A stretch of 64,000 nt of DNA from Exiguobacterium sp. Helios (GCF_014524545.1 NZ_CP053557.1:2877501-2941500), one strand, 5' to 3'. Counted from the stretch's first letter, positions 18,301 through 25,509 are shown. Notes: a model not told the origin generated them from the sequence alone. Numbers and translations: made by a program.

Positions 18301-18698
18301 CCTCCGACTGCAACTGGTTCGAGGACTGGTTCGAGGACATCAACCGGATAGTTCTGAAGTTCTACTTTGAGGATTGCTTTTTTCGAAGTACCAGAAACTG
18401 TTCCATACAAGACTTGGAACTTGTTAATGTACTTTTTCTCGAACTTCACGGTACCGTTCCACTTCACTGAACGCATTTCGTACTTGCCGTTTGTGAGCTT
18501 GACTTTGACTTTCGTCGGTAACATCAATTTCTTAACAGCGTACTTATCACCGCCTGCATGTTTCATCAAGATCGGTTCGATGTATTTGACAGAGACCTTC
18601 GAAGCCGCGTCAGCAGCAACCGGTGCGACGACAGATGCAGTGACTGCGAGTGCAGTTGCAGCAGCGTACAATTTGTTTGATTTTTTCGTGTAAGCCAT
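15399..18698 (-). CDS. Large secreted S-layer-like surface protein
   Basis: This 1099-aa protein has a signal peptide (cleavage after AADA, ~residue 32). Serial beta-sandwich modules follow, with repeated openings such as AKAIGNKKVEVSFSRAVDS, VKAVGLNQLEVKFSEAVDS and MVVMMSEPVKI, which match SbsC/Big-type Ig-like domains of Bacillales surface-layer proteins. The N-terminal ~190 residues hold two Ig-like units and may bind the wall. No SLH domain and no sortase motif was seen. RBS AGGAGGA, a leader of about 500 bp, strong codon bias and a terminator fit an abundant surface protein. The S-layer call is inference from architecture. Confidence 0.8.
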   Translation of the reverse strand: MAYTKKSNKLYAAATALAVTASVVAPVAADAASKVSVKYIEPILMKHAGGDKYAVKKLMLPTKVKVKLTNGKYEMRSVKWNGTVKFEKKYINKFQVLYGTVSGTSKKAILKVELQNYPVDVLEPVLEPVAVGGKVVLPSTISIRYKSGIIVKRPISKFNLKTPNTSKAGKYKLAYSYKGANSVVTGSINYEVKAANIMNVMGSVDDQTLSVKADVMYAAAGAMTELLIYPGKDMSKAPIVVKGTLSKGKFMASKGGIPEGTHSYVVKIGDVKSAAMDFTVANTMLTSAKAIGNKKVEVSFSRAVDSASVENFKIAGGTVTAVTLSPDKKSALLDVSGLEYDKDYTVEAKGIMIGGVARDLGSMSFMTQGVENLWMLEVSPKASTIVANGADNTEVTFLLKDKATGEVDKNADDIVLKLSTSFGALAKDRVTIQDGKATVILTSEFSNTDLEAMIRAEIIETAAGDYKNLIGKISGETKVKFSTIAVTPAPIEMINVLAAESNQADRVTVFLDKAVSRELLLKSFGLDKVYPGLHEEDYLANDNIQIEQFDGMKRVIGVKAIPSNPKAFELILDKETPLQDNAVVKLTAKITSSTDTEVKSKASFKLTDARPAEVTSVKAVGLNQLEVKFSEAVDSAKFKIDGQYGEKYFKVIHYGFDNKTGVDRRDTVRIMLNDDYPGVKEGYFAAGKHSLQVWDTMDFAALSDESNIGTTQNLDFTVAADTVKPTAGVVVESPEQFRVMFSKGLKNSNILALLDNELKFERYNSNTKKYEDFSKYVNVTSYNKETGEAVIELMKDWTEIYDTVNTKENYYNDKFRITLEKGAIQAEANGEKNDALILDLSYEGSPLNTPDLKSAEINTIDRVPMTNDFVVMMSEPVKIRDLDEYNTPLINADGIVLPPKTTVEFIGKNKDGKIVTIDGSVVKYTDTTDKNFQVKANESLQKLVDMEGYGEDWKVVVKSLSDDVGNTVATATHDFKLMKTPVKPVLTPFEIVKVSANEKNEKDVIRIKFTEGVQYSGMYDATSTANYILNGKSLPVGTSISLADSDDIVSNGLDIVKIKVPAGTLKTLSNVIVVNKDLQSYDNSVLTGGYEKAVLLGLN

Positions 18699-19135
18699 GT
18701 TTACAATTCCTCCTCTTGTCTTTCAAAACTAAATGCGACAATCCCAACCAGATAACCTACACTTAAAGTAAAATATTTGTAAATATTTACTTTAACCATT
18801 CAACTGATTTTCTGTCTTCTTCGGAGGAATACGTTCTGTTTCACACGCCGATCCATCGCCTATACAGTAGACGATCGTCAGTGATCCATTATGTATCCAG
18901 TTTGGGATGAACAGAAAAACGTTGTCGAACGCTTCATTCACAAAGCTTTCTGTATGTTGTAGGTTCGTACCAAGTCTCACTTCGAGATAAGTGAATCACT
19001 CAGCTACAGCTCAAATATACAAAACTCAGAAACTAACGACAATAGGTTTTTTGTAAAAAATAGGTGAATAGTAGTAACTAGTAAAATATATTTACAGGTT
19101 GTATATGGAAATTAAAAAACTGGTCATACCTTTTT

Positions 19136-19151
19136 GGGAAAACGCTTACAT
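19136..19151. promoter_or_regulatory. cre-like site in the S-layer leader
   Basis: GGGAAAACGCTTACAT matches the cre consensus WTGNAARCGNWWWCAW except at the first two positions. It lies just downstream of TATATA-type boxes on the minus strand. Confidence 0.45.
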
Positions 19152-19191
19152 TTATATATAATTTCACTGAAGTCAATATTTTTCTGAAATA

Positions 19192-19225
19192 CAATAAAGC
19201 CACCACGCTTTTGAACGTGACGGCT
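19192..19225 (-). terminator. Putative weak terminator after the 19232 gene
   Basis: GCC-CACG pairs with CGTG-GGC around a 2x2 internal loop, followed by TTTATT on the minus strand. It is imperfect. Confidence 0.45.
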
Positions 19226-19231
19226 TCTATC

Positions 19232-19645
19232 TCAGGGTATACTCTGATTTGCTTGTTCGACTGCCTCTAGAAACGATTCGCGCTGAAACCGGTGATCGGC
19301 ATCCGCCGTCAGTTCAATCATGTCGTCCAAGCGACGCAATTGAATCGGCAGACCACGTGCGATCCATTCGAGTTGCTGCTGGAGATGTCGTCTGGCCCGG
19401 TCAATCGTATGTCGTTCTGCTGCTGCGAACTGCCGTAAGTACTGCAAGGCGTAACCGAATCCGAATTCAATCGGAATCCGTAATTCGGCGCCCTTATCTT
19501 TAATCCGGATCAGACCTGCCCCATAATGAATCGCCCGTTCCCACTCTTCGCTGATCCTTTCATACCAGTTTCCATTCGTCAGACAATGTGTTTCCAGTGC
19601 TCCTTTAGGACCACTCGGCATGACGCTGAAGTAATCGATTTTCAT
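19232..19645 (-). CDS. Conserved-looking cytoplasmic protein of unknown function (137 aa)
   Basis: I do not recognise a family. The start MKIDYFSV is chosen because AAGGAG sits 7 nt upstream. The longer frame starting at 19666 would begin inside the previous terminator. The protein is soluble and mainly alpha-helical, with an Arg/Gln-rich middle (HTIDRARRHLQQQLEW) and no signal peptide or membrane helix. It is transcribed alone, between ugd and the S-layer gene. Its good RBS and flanking terminators support it being real. Confidence 0.65.
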   Translation of the reverse strand: MKIDYFSVMPSGPKGALETHCLTNGNWYERISEEWERAIHYGAGLIRIKDKGAELRIPIEFGFGYALQYLRQFAAAERHTIDRARRHLQQQLEWIARGLPIQLRRLDDMIELTADADHRFQRESFLEAVEQANQSIP

Positions 19646-19664
19646 CCGCCTTCTCCTTTTCCAC

Positions 19665-19700
19665 AAAAAATAGGATGAATCCTTGATGGACTCACCCTAT
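19665..19700 (-). terminator. Terminator after ugd
   Basis: A 13-bp stem (19670-19682 with 19688-19700, two G-U pairs in RNA) is followed by TTTTTT on the minus strand. Confidence 0.8.
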
Positions 19701-19708
19701 ATGACAGG

Positions 19709-20950
19709 TCAAAGCGTTGGATTGTTCGAAAATGTTTTACTCGGACGACCGATGCCTTCATATTGGACGTTCCCCGGTTCATCGACGAATGTCCAACAAT
19801 TCCGGCCATCAATCAAACGTGCCGTTTTCATGTTATCCGTCAGTTGTCGTGGAGTGACGTGCTTGATCTCATCCCATTCTGTCATGATAACTGCTATATC
19901 TGCCCCTGAGACCGTCTCTTCAATCGTACTTTTTTGGTCGAGTAATGTTTTGGCAGCCGGGTCATATCCTGTGACGATGACACCCATTTTAGCCAGACGC
20001 TCCGCTAGACGTAGCGCCGGTGCATCACGTAAGTCATCCGTTCCCGGTTTAAAGGATAGCCCTAACAAAGCAACCCGATGTCCTGGTCTTGGATTGATTT
20101 TTTGAAGGACATATTCTAGTTGTGCTTCGTTTGTCCGGTCTGCCGCCTCGATGACATGAAGATGTTCCCCTTGTCGCTGCGCCAGTGTCGTCAAAGCAGC
20201 GATGTCTTTTGGAAAACATGATCCCCCGTAACCGGCACCGGCTTTTAAGAAGGCCGGACCAATCCGTGGATCAAGACCGATTCCATGGGCCACATCCTCG
20301 ACGTCTGCTCCGACGATATCCGCCAACCGTGCAATCTCATTGATGAAACTGATTTTGACCGCCAAAAAGCTGTTGGCTGCATATTTTGTCAGTTCTGCCG
20401 TCGTCGGATCCACATGAACGATTGGTGCATTCGTTTTGAACAAATCCGTCAACGTCTCGGCCAATTGTTGATCATACGCCCCGATGATAACGCGATGCGG
20501 ATTACGCATATCACGAATCGCTGTGCCTTCCCGTAAAAACTCCGGAACCATCGCAAAACGTAACGATGGATAGGCCGTCTGCAACTTTTCCGTCGTTCCT
20601 GGTGGTACCGTCGACTTCATGACGACAGCCGCATCTGGTTGAATCGAATGGATTAACTTAACCACCGCTTCGACTGCCGATAAATCACAACTCCCATCCG
20701 CTCCTTCCGGCGTCCCGACCGCTACTAGATACAAATCTGAGACTGGATACTCCGTTGTAAAGGTCAGGCGATTTTGATTTTTTTGTAAGGCTTCTTCAAT
20801 TCCTTCTTCCGTAATCGGTGCAATTCCTTTTGACAACTGTTCCATTCGTTCTCTATTTAAATCGACACACACTACATCGTGTTTCGCATCAGCTAGTCCA
20901 ATCGCGGTCACAAGACCAACATATCCTGTCCCAATTACCGTTACTTGCAT
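19709..20950 (-). CDS. ugd: UDP-glucose 6-dehydrogenase
   Basis: It oxidises UDP-glucose to UDP-glucuronate with two NAD+. The N-terminal NAD site VTVIGTGYVGLVTAIGLA, the central DVEDVAHGIGLDPRIG, the catalytic-Cys motif GGSCFPKD and the C-terminal GLSFKPGTDDLRDAPA are all present. The length from MQVTVIG is 413 aa, in the usual range; the longer in-frame extension to 21013 lacks conservation. The RBS is AAGGATG. The gene stands alone with a terminator. With GalU in the same window it supplies UDP-GlcA, probably for exopolysaccharide or teichuronic acid (TuaD/YwqF-like). Confidence 0.93.
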   Translation of the reverse strand: MQVTVIGTGYVGLVTAIGLADAKHDVVCVDLNRERMEQLSKGIAPITEEGIEEALQKNQNRLTFTTEYPVSDLYLVAVGTPEGADGSCDLSAVEAVVKLIHSIQPDAAVVMKSTVPPGTTEKLQTAYPSLRFAMVPEFLREGTAIRDMRNPHRVIIGAYDQQLAETLTDLFKTNAPIVHVDPTTAELTKYAANSFLAVKISFINEIARLADIVGADVEDVAHGIGLDPRIGPAFLKAGAGYGGSCFPKDIAALTTLAQRQGEHLHVIEAADRTNEAQLEYVLQKINPRPGHRVALLGLSFKPGTDDLRDAPALRLAERLAKMGVIVTGYDPAAKTLLDQKSTIEETVSGADIAVIMTEWDEIKHVTPRQLTDNMKTARLIDGRNCWTFVDEPGNVQYEGIGRPSKTFSNNPTL

Positions 20951-21066
20951 CTCATCACATCCTTCATCAGTTTCCCTGTCTTCACTATACGGGAGCGAAA
21001 GTGATTTGTGCATCGAAAAAGCTTTTCGAATACGCTATACTGAATACGGGAATGGGAGGAATGCTC

Positions 21067-21306
21067 GTGGCGATTATCATCTTTTGCCTCGTATGTCTCT
21101 TCGCATATCGTATCCGTAAGCTTCCCGAAGCGATTCGGACGATCTTACTCATCCTCGGTTTACTCAGTGGATGGTTCGCGCTGTTTGAGATCATCAGTTA
21201 TCTAGAAGCGAATCCTTACCTGGCCGCTATCCCGATTGCACTCGGGCTCGGCTACTGGTTTTGGCGCCGCAAGAAAAAACGGACAACCGATTCTTCCTCA
21301 GTTTGA
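21067..21306 (+). CDS. Small membrane protein of unknown function (79 aa)
   Basis: This is a short protein with three predicted membrane segments (MAIIIFCLVCLFAY, TILLILGLLSGWFALFEII and AAIPIALGLGYWFW) and a basic C-terminal tail RRKKKRTTD. The start is GTG at 21067, with GGGAGG seven bases before it; the ATG at 21061 is too close to the RBS. It is one of few plus-strand genes here, divergent from ugd, and is followed by a strong terminator. No family was recognised. Confidence 0.65.
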   Translation: MAIIIFCLVCLFAYRIRKLPEAIRTILLILGLLSGWFALFEIISYLEANPYLAAIPIALGLGYWFWRRKKKRTTDSSSV

Positions 21307-21339
21307 GGTCGAGCGGTGTCCGCCTATCGATCACATAAG

Positions 21340-21370
21340 ACCAGTCCGTTTGACGGAACTGGTTTTTTTT
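21340..21370 (+). terminator. Terminator of the small membrane protein gene
   Basis: The stem ACCAGTCCG/CGGAACTGGT (one bulge) is followed by eight T residues on the plus strand. Confidence 0.85.
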
Positions 21371-21374
21371 GTCG

Positions 21375-22223
21375 TCACAAGACGGCTGGCGGTCCGAACT
21401 TCCCATCATGGTAATCCCGGTACGCCTGACGAATCTCGTCTTCCGTATTCATGACGAACGGTCCGTAGGCAATCGTTTCTTCCCGAATCGGTTCACCCGA
21501 ATAAATCAGCACCTTCGTCCGACTGACAGCCGTCAATGCGAGTGCACTGTCCCCTTGCGCCTGTTCGTCAAACGTCAATGTTGCTGCCATCGTCTTCGCG
21601 AGGCGGGTCCCGCTTGTCCCGGCTTCCAGTTCGCCTGCAAGGACATATAGAAAAGTGTTATGATTCGCCGGTAAGACATGCGAATACGTCGCTCCGGGAG
21701 CCAGCGAAATCTCACTCATCGTAATCGGCACCAGACTCTCGAGCGGTCCCGTCACGCCGGCAATCGCACCGGAATAGACCCGGACGTGTCCACCGGCAAG
21801 CGGCACGACCGGTGCCTGTTCCAGCAGGACGTTTTGATACGATGTCGTCGTCTCTTTCAAACGTTTCGGCAGATTGAGCCAGAGTTGTAACGTATGGATC
21901 AAATCGTCATCGACCGCTTCTTCGGCATGCCGTGCCGCCCAGCCGGCGTTCATGTACTGGACGTCCCCGGCGTCTAAAATCGAGTGTCCGCCATGATTAT
22001 CGATATGTTCAAGCCGGCCATCGATGACATAGGTAATCGTCTGGAAGCCGCGGTGCGGATGATCGGAAAACGTTCCGCGTTTGAACCAATCTTCCGCCAT
22101 CAGGATAAACGGATCAAACTCGTCCTTCCGCTCCGGTGACAGGACCCATCCTTGCTGCACATGCGGATAACCATTTTGTTGATACGTCACTTGCCAATGG
22201 TTCTTAACATCACGTTCGAACAT
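21375..22223 (-). CDS. Pirin-family bicupin protein
   Basis: Pirins are iron-binding bicupin proteins; some act as quercetin 2,3-dioxygenases. The N-terminal cupin has the diagnostic metal motif FSDHPHRGFQTITYVIDGRLEHIDNHG (shown by its His/Glu residues near 53-77), followed by MNAGWAARHAEE. The second cupin (~150-270) lacks clear metal ligands, as usual. The start MFERDVKN is supported by AAGGGG; upstream Met codons have no RBS. The gene is monocistronic and convergent with the small membrane protein. The substrate is unknown. Confidence 0.88.
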   Translation of the reverse strand: MFERDVKNHWQVTYQQNGYPHVQQGWVLSPERKDEFDPFILMAEDWFKRGTFSDHPHRGFQTITYVIDGRLEHIDNHGGHSILDAGDVQYMNAGWAARHAEEAVDDDLIHTLQLWLNLPKRLKETTTSYQNVLLEQAPVVPLAGGHVRVYSGAIAGVTGPLESLVPITMSEISLAPGATYSHVLPANHNTFLYVLAGELEAGTSGTRLAKTMAATLTFDEQAQGDSALALTAVSRTKVLIYSGEPIREETIAYGPFVMNTEDEIRQAYRDYHDGKFGPPAVL

Positions 22224-22311
22224 TTTCCCAACCCCTTCGTTCATTATATTTTCATTGTCGCACAACCGAGTCCGGAAGCCGCATTCGTTTGCTTATCAAA
22301 GGGTTTCGTTC

Positions 22312-22345
22312 ATAAAAAACGACCCCGGTCAGTTAACCGGAATCG
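22312..22345 (-). terminator. Terminator after the HTH regulator
   Basis: A 9-bp stem with two G-U pairs, 8-nt loop, is followed by TTTTTTA on the minus strand. Confidence 0.8.
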
Positions 22346-22360
22346 TTCAGCTCTTTCAAA

Positions 22361-22792
22361 TTAAAGACGTGACGCCTTTTGTTCGAGGACGGCAATTTTC
22401 TCTTCGATTTCGAGCAACTTCAGTTCATGTTCGAGTTCGAGGCGACGTTTTTTACGTTTTAATTGGCTCAGTTCTTCCGCAACCGATTCCGGTGATGCTT
22501 CCGGACGTGGCGGTGCTGACTGATCCATCGACTGGCGGAGCGGATCAAACAGATTCGACTTCGCGAACTTCGCTGCTTCCGGACCAAACAGGTCGTTGAT
22601 GATCGGCAAGACTTTGTTCATCGCGTTGCCTGGAATCTGTGACTTCTCGTCGACGAGACGTTTTAACGCCAACTCATCGACCAAGTACCCTTTACCATCC
22701 TGTTCGGCATGCAGTTCGCCTGTCCGAATCCAACGACGGACCGTTTCTTCCGAGACACGTAACAATTCACTGATCTGTTTTGTTGTTAACAT
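22361..22792 (-). CDS. MerR/excisionase-type HTH DNA-binding protein with C-terminal coiled coil
   Basis: The N-terminal ~50 residues form a helix-turn-helix of the HTH_17 (excisionase/MerR) type: TTKQISELLRVSEETVRRWI followed by a wing-like GELHAEQDGKGYLVDE. The C-terminal third (~95-143) is a long Lys/Glu/Leu coiled coil, probably for oligomerisation. The product is 143 aa from the start with AGAGGG upstream. Its own promoter contains CA/GT-rich dyads, suggesting autoregulation. There is no ligand domain, and no integrase or prophage context, so a chromosomal regulator is more likely than an excisionase. Confidence 0.75.
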   Translation of the reverse strand: MLTTKQISELLRVSEETVRRWIRTGELHAEQDGKGYLVDELALKRLVDEKSQIPGNAMNKVLPIINDLFGPEAAKFAKSNLFDPLRQSMDQSAPPRPEASPESVAEELSQLKRKKRRLELEHELKLLEIEEKIAVLEQKASRL

Positions 22793-22825
22793 CGTCATCC
22801 CTCTTTCCATTCATTTGATACCCTT

Positions 22826-22855
22826 AATATACACACGTGTGTGCGTGTGTGTCAA
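22826..22855 (-). promoter_or_regulatory. Sigma-A promoter of the HTH gene
   Basis: On the minus strand TTGACA (22850-22855) and TATATT (22826-22831) are separated by 18 bp, upstream of the HTH gene RBS. The spacer contains a 12-bp perfect palindrome. Confidence 0.75.
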
Positions 22856-22867
22856 TCAAGACACACA
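22831..22867. promoter_or_regulatory. Two CA/GT-rich dyads, candidate autoregulatory operators
   Basis: ACACACGTGTGT (22831-22842) is a perfect palindrome between -10 and -35. TGTGTGTC-AATCAA-GACACACA (22846-22867) is an 8-bp inverted repeat covering the -35. Both sit at the promoter of an HTH regulator. Confidence 0.5.
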
Positions 22868-22906
22868 TCAAAAAGCCCTCTGAACCGATTCGGTCCAAAG
22901 GGCTTT
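22868..22906 (-). terminator. Terminator after the SdrD-B-like surface protein
   Basis: The stem AAAGCCCT/AGGGCTTT, with an inner ACCG/CGGT pairing, is followed by TTTTTGA on the minus strand. Confidence 0.8.
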
Positions 22907-22910
22907 CCTA

Positions 22911-24470
22911 TTATCCAGCGCGTCGTAACAATAACCAAACTCCGACTACAGCGAGACCTGCTCCAGTTGCTGCATATGGGAATGGTTTGTCTTCACCTGC
23001 TTGTGGGAGACGTTCGTTTGACGTCGTGTTCGTTGTTTGTTGATCCGCTACGTTCGTCGCCGGTGCTTCGACCGTCTTGACCGATGTTTTCGTCGGTGTC
23101 GGTGTTGGCTTCGGTGCTACGACCGGTTTTGCTTTCACGATTTCCGCGACGAGGAAATACCCCATCGTGTCTTCCGTCAATATGATCGAATCGGTTGTTG
23201 CTTTGCGTTCGAACAGTTTCAAGAACTCATCGTATTCCGGGAATTCTTCTTCCTCTTCATCCGCCATGCCGACTGCCAATGCTTTGACGCTGGCTTTCGT
23301 CATTTCAAAATCAAACGAATCCATCAAGTCGTCCAGTGAGATGTGGTGCATCGCTTCAACCGTGTATCCGGAAGCGACTTCTGTTTTGACTGTGTACGTA
23401 CCAGGTGTCAATTCAATCATCAATGCGTCGTCTTTCCCGACTTTCTCCGTATAGACGTCGCTGCCTGTGATTGCATCCGTCACCGTATACGTCGCAGGAA
23501 GTGTTTGCTCCGAGTAACCTGGAATCTTGTCGGCGTTCGCATCAAAGAAGTTCGTGACGAGCAATAAGTTTGAAAAATCCATCTCTGCTTCTTCATCATA
23601 ACCGTATAAACCGGCATCGATTTCTACATTCTCACCGGCTGTCAGTTTAACTTTCGCCATATCATCCTCATCAAGGTCAGAATCGATTGTCGGGTCCGTC
23701 CCCTCGTGTTGCGGTGACGTGGAGTAGTATCCGATGTCCATTCCGTAGACGTCGATGTAGTATGTGCCCGGCTTCAGGTCTTTGAACGAATAAAGACCGT
23801 CTTTTGTATAGGCTTCGTCGACAACGTCATAGTCCCTGTCCAAGAGGTAGACCGGCACATCACTGATGCGCGTTTCTTTGTCTTGACGGATTCCGTCTTC
23901 GTTTTCATCGTACCAGATCGTTCCGCTGATCGTTCCTGTCGTCGCGACCGGTTGTTCCGTCTCCGGTTTTGGTTCTTCCTTGACCGGTTCTTCCTTGACT
24001 GGTTCTTCTTTAACCGGTTCTTCTTTAACTGGCTCCTCGGCAGGAGGATCTTCCTTGATTGGTTCTTCTGCCGGTGGTTCTTCCGTCACCGGTTCTTCTG
24101 CCGGTGGTTCTTCCGTCACCGGCTCTTTTGGTGTCGGTTCCTCTTTGACTTCACGGCCAAACTCAATCAAGACCGTTTTCGTTTGATTGGCCGAGACAAT
24201 CTTGACGACTGGTGCCGTCTCTGCCGTGAACGTCACGATTGGTGTTTTCGCGATGTCGATGTCTTGTCCTGTCACGCCCTCTTCAAAAACCAATGCGGTT
24301 TCGGATTCGAGGTTGACGACTCCTTCACCCGTAAAGGTTAATGTGTAAGGATTCGTTCCCGTTCCTTTGACGTCCCACATCAGTGCTGTTTCGGCTTGTG
24401 CCGGTGTGATGACACCCAAAACAAGCAAACAAGCCAGTATGTACATGCCTAATTTTTTCATTCTGTTCAT
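22911..24470 (-). CDS. Cell-wall-anchored SdrD B-like surface protein with LPQAG sorting signal
   Basis: This 519-aa secreted protein has a signal peptide (cleaved after AQA, ~27), a short beta domain, a Glu/Pro/Val-rich stalk (~120-175, units like EEPVK), then an SdrD B-type domain (SGTIWYDENEDGIRQDKETRISDVPVYL, key residues ~183-210) and a further prealbumin-like unit. The C terminus has LPQAG (488-492), a hydrophobic helix and RRAG. LPxAG is a variant sortase-A-type signal. The ATG has GGGG just upstream. It is likely a wall-anchored stalked adhesin, but the ligand is unknown. Confidence 0.85.
   Translation of the reverse strand: MNRMKKLGMYILACLLVLGVITPAQAETALMWDVKGTGTNPYTLTFTGEGVVNLESETALVFEEGVTGQDIDIAKTPIVTFTAETAPVVKIVSANQTKTVLIEFGREVKEEPTPKEPVTEEPPAEEPVTEEPPAEEPIKEDPPAEEPVKEEPVKEEPVKEEPVKEEPKPETEQPVATTGTISGTIWYDENEDGIRQDKETRISDVPVYLLDRDYDVVDEAYTKDGLYSFKDLKPGTYYIDVYGMDIGYYSTSPQHEGTDPTIDSDLDEDDMAKVKLTAGENVEIDAGLYGYDEEAEMDFSNLLLVTNFFDANADKIPGYSEQTLPATYTVTDAITGSDVYTEKVGKDDALMIELTPGTYTVKTEVASGYTVEAMHHISLDDLMDSFDFEMTKASVKALAVGMADEEEEEFPEYDEFLKLFERKATTDSIILTEDTMGYFLVAEIVKAKPVVAPKPTPTPTKTSVKTVEAPATNVADQQTTNTTSNERLPQAGEDKPFPYAATGAGLAVVGVWLLLRRAG
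23971..24123. repeat. Tandem 15/30-bp repeats encoding the EEPV stalk
   Basis: Four 15-bp units of form GGTTCTTCYTTRACY run from 23971 to 24030, and two identical 30-bp units occupy 24061-24090 and 24091-24120. They encode the Pro/Glu/Val repeats and could change copy number by slippage. Confidence 0.85.
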
Positions 24471-24562
24471 TTCGCCCCATTCTTTAAATATGTTCTACCT
24501 AGATTTTAAACAATAAAGGAAAAATAAACCACATGAAATCTTAAATTCAATTGTTTTTCATT

Positions 24563-24599
24563 AAAAAAGGTCGCTTTTGCTCAAAGAAGCAAAGCAACC
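24563..24599 (-). terminator. Terminator after the copper-storage-like gene
   Basis: The stem GGTTGCTTTGCTT with AGCAAAAGCGACC (a few mismatches) is followed by TTTTTT on the minus strand. Confidence 0.75.
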
Positions 24600-24625
24600 T
24601 GGATGGATTTTATCGGTTTTGTTCA

Positions 24626-24949
24626 TCAGATCAATGCTTCACACGCTGTCGCACAAGCTTCACACGCTGTCGCACATTTTTGGCAATGATCGTGTTCATG
24701 TTTGCCGCATTCTTCTGCACACGCTCGACAAATCTCCACACACGCCGCCGCCAGAGCCGCGATGTTCGGACTGTTTCGGGCAATCGCTTGGCTGAGGAGA
24801 CTACAAATATCGGCACAATCACGATCAAGACGGATACAATCTGCCATATGACCGACATGCGGCTCGTTTAGACAAGCGTCAAAACAGACATTACAGGCTG
24901 TGATGCACTTTTGTAATTCGTTTAATGCATCTTGTTGATGTTCAGACAT
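24626..24949 (-). CDS. Csp-like four-helix-bundle copper-binding protein
   Basis: The 107-aa protein contains 16 cysteines spaced as CxxxC and CxxC along predicted helices (CITACNVCFDAC, CADIC, CVEICRACAEEC, CATACEACATAC) and a His-rich loop HEHDHCQKC. This is the pattern of the Csp/DUF326 (YhjQ) copper-storage family, whose bundles bind many Cu(I) ions through core cysteines. No signal peptide is present, so it is a cytosolic Csp3-like form. The start MSEHQQD has a perfect AAGGAGGA; the longer frame to 25129 crosses a terminator and is not used. No copper exporter or CsoR gene is adjacent. Confidence 0.9.
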   Translation of the reverse strand: MSEHQQDALNELQKCITACNVCFDACLNEPHVGHMADCIRLDRDCADICSLLSQAIARNSPNIAALAAACVEICRACAEECGKHEHDHCQKCATACEACATACEALI

Positions 24950-25021
24950 GGTTCGTTCCTCCTTCATTTTTTTGACTAAGTATTCCTTTGAGAAATTCCC
25001 TCTTTTAGCTACTAGAAACAT

Positions 25022-25076
25022 GAAAAAAAGAACCATACGATAACCGGGGAACCGGTGGTTATCGTATGGTTCTTTT
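25022..25076 (-). terminator. Strong terminator after the fabZ operon
   Basis: A perfect 20-bp stem (25026-25045 with 25057-25076) with an 11-nt loop, followed by TTTTTTTCA on the minus strand. Confidence 0.92.
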
Positions 25077-25079
25077 CCA

Positions 25080-25502
25080 TTAACGGACGACTTCAAGCGG
25101 AATTTCAATTCCACGTCCGGCGCCGGCATCGATGATTAAAACCGGCAGACGGTTTTCATCGAAGACTTCTTTTTCAATAGTCGTATCCGAGGTATATGTT
25201 CTGATTTCCCCCATTTTTTTCGCCGTAAACGAAACGAAGGGGAACGGAATCGACTGATTGGCAACATCCAGTCGAATATCGACCTGTTGGTCATCCAGCC
25301 GGATGTCGTTTGCCGTCCGAATCGTCAGACGCATCCGATCATTTTCCGTCGCTGAAATCTGAGCCGAGATGTTTTCCGTTTGTCCAGCACGTGTGACAGG
25401 ATCGATGATGACCGTCGGGGAAGCAGTCTCCACCTCGTCAGCATGCTGACAACCGGTAATGACAAGCAGCGAGATTGCCAAAGGAATCAGCACACGCTTC
25501 AT
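25080..25502 (-). CDS. Small lipoprotein of unknown function
   Basis: This 140-aa secreted protein carries a clear lipobox (LVITGC, Cys ~18). The mature part is beta-rich (SPTVIIDPVTRAGQTENISAQ opening, AKKMGEIRTYTSD later), and no family was recognised. The ATG at 25502 lies 7 nt after the fabZ stop without a strong RBS; the GTG at 25505 is an alternative. The close spacing suggests translational coupling to fabZ. A 20-bp terminator hairpin follows. Confidence 0.75.
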   Translation of the reverse strand: MKRVLIPLAISLLVITGCQHADEVETASPTVIIDPVTRAGQTENISAQISATENDRMRLTIRTANDIRLDDQQVDIRLDVANQSIPFPFVSFTAKKMGEIRTYTSDTTIEKEVFDENRLPVLIIDAGAGRGIEIPLEVVR

Positions 25503-25509
25503 CACGGAT

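Larger units (their letters stand above)
18699..19231. other. 533-bp noncoding leader of the S-layer-like gene
   Basis: AT-rich spacer upstream of the S-layer-like gene. It contains the RBS, a cre-like box (19136-19151) and the terminator of the next gene. A 62-codon minus-strand reading frame (18792-18980) lacks a convincing RBS and was not accepted. A long structured 5' leader is common in S-layer genes, but I could not define promoter boxes with confidence. Confidence 0.6.

Noticed and set aside
18792-18980. 62-codon minus-strand reading frame in the S-layer leader
   Set aside because: No good ribosome binding site, no recognisable domain, and it lies in an AT-rich regulatory leader.
24950-25129. 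N-terminal extension of the Csp-like gene
   Set aside because: It would include the 20-bp terminator hairpin as coding sequence; the MSEHQQD start has AAGGAGGA.
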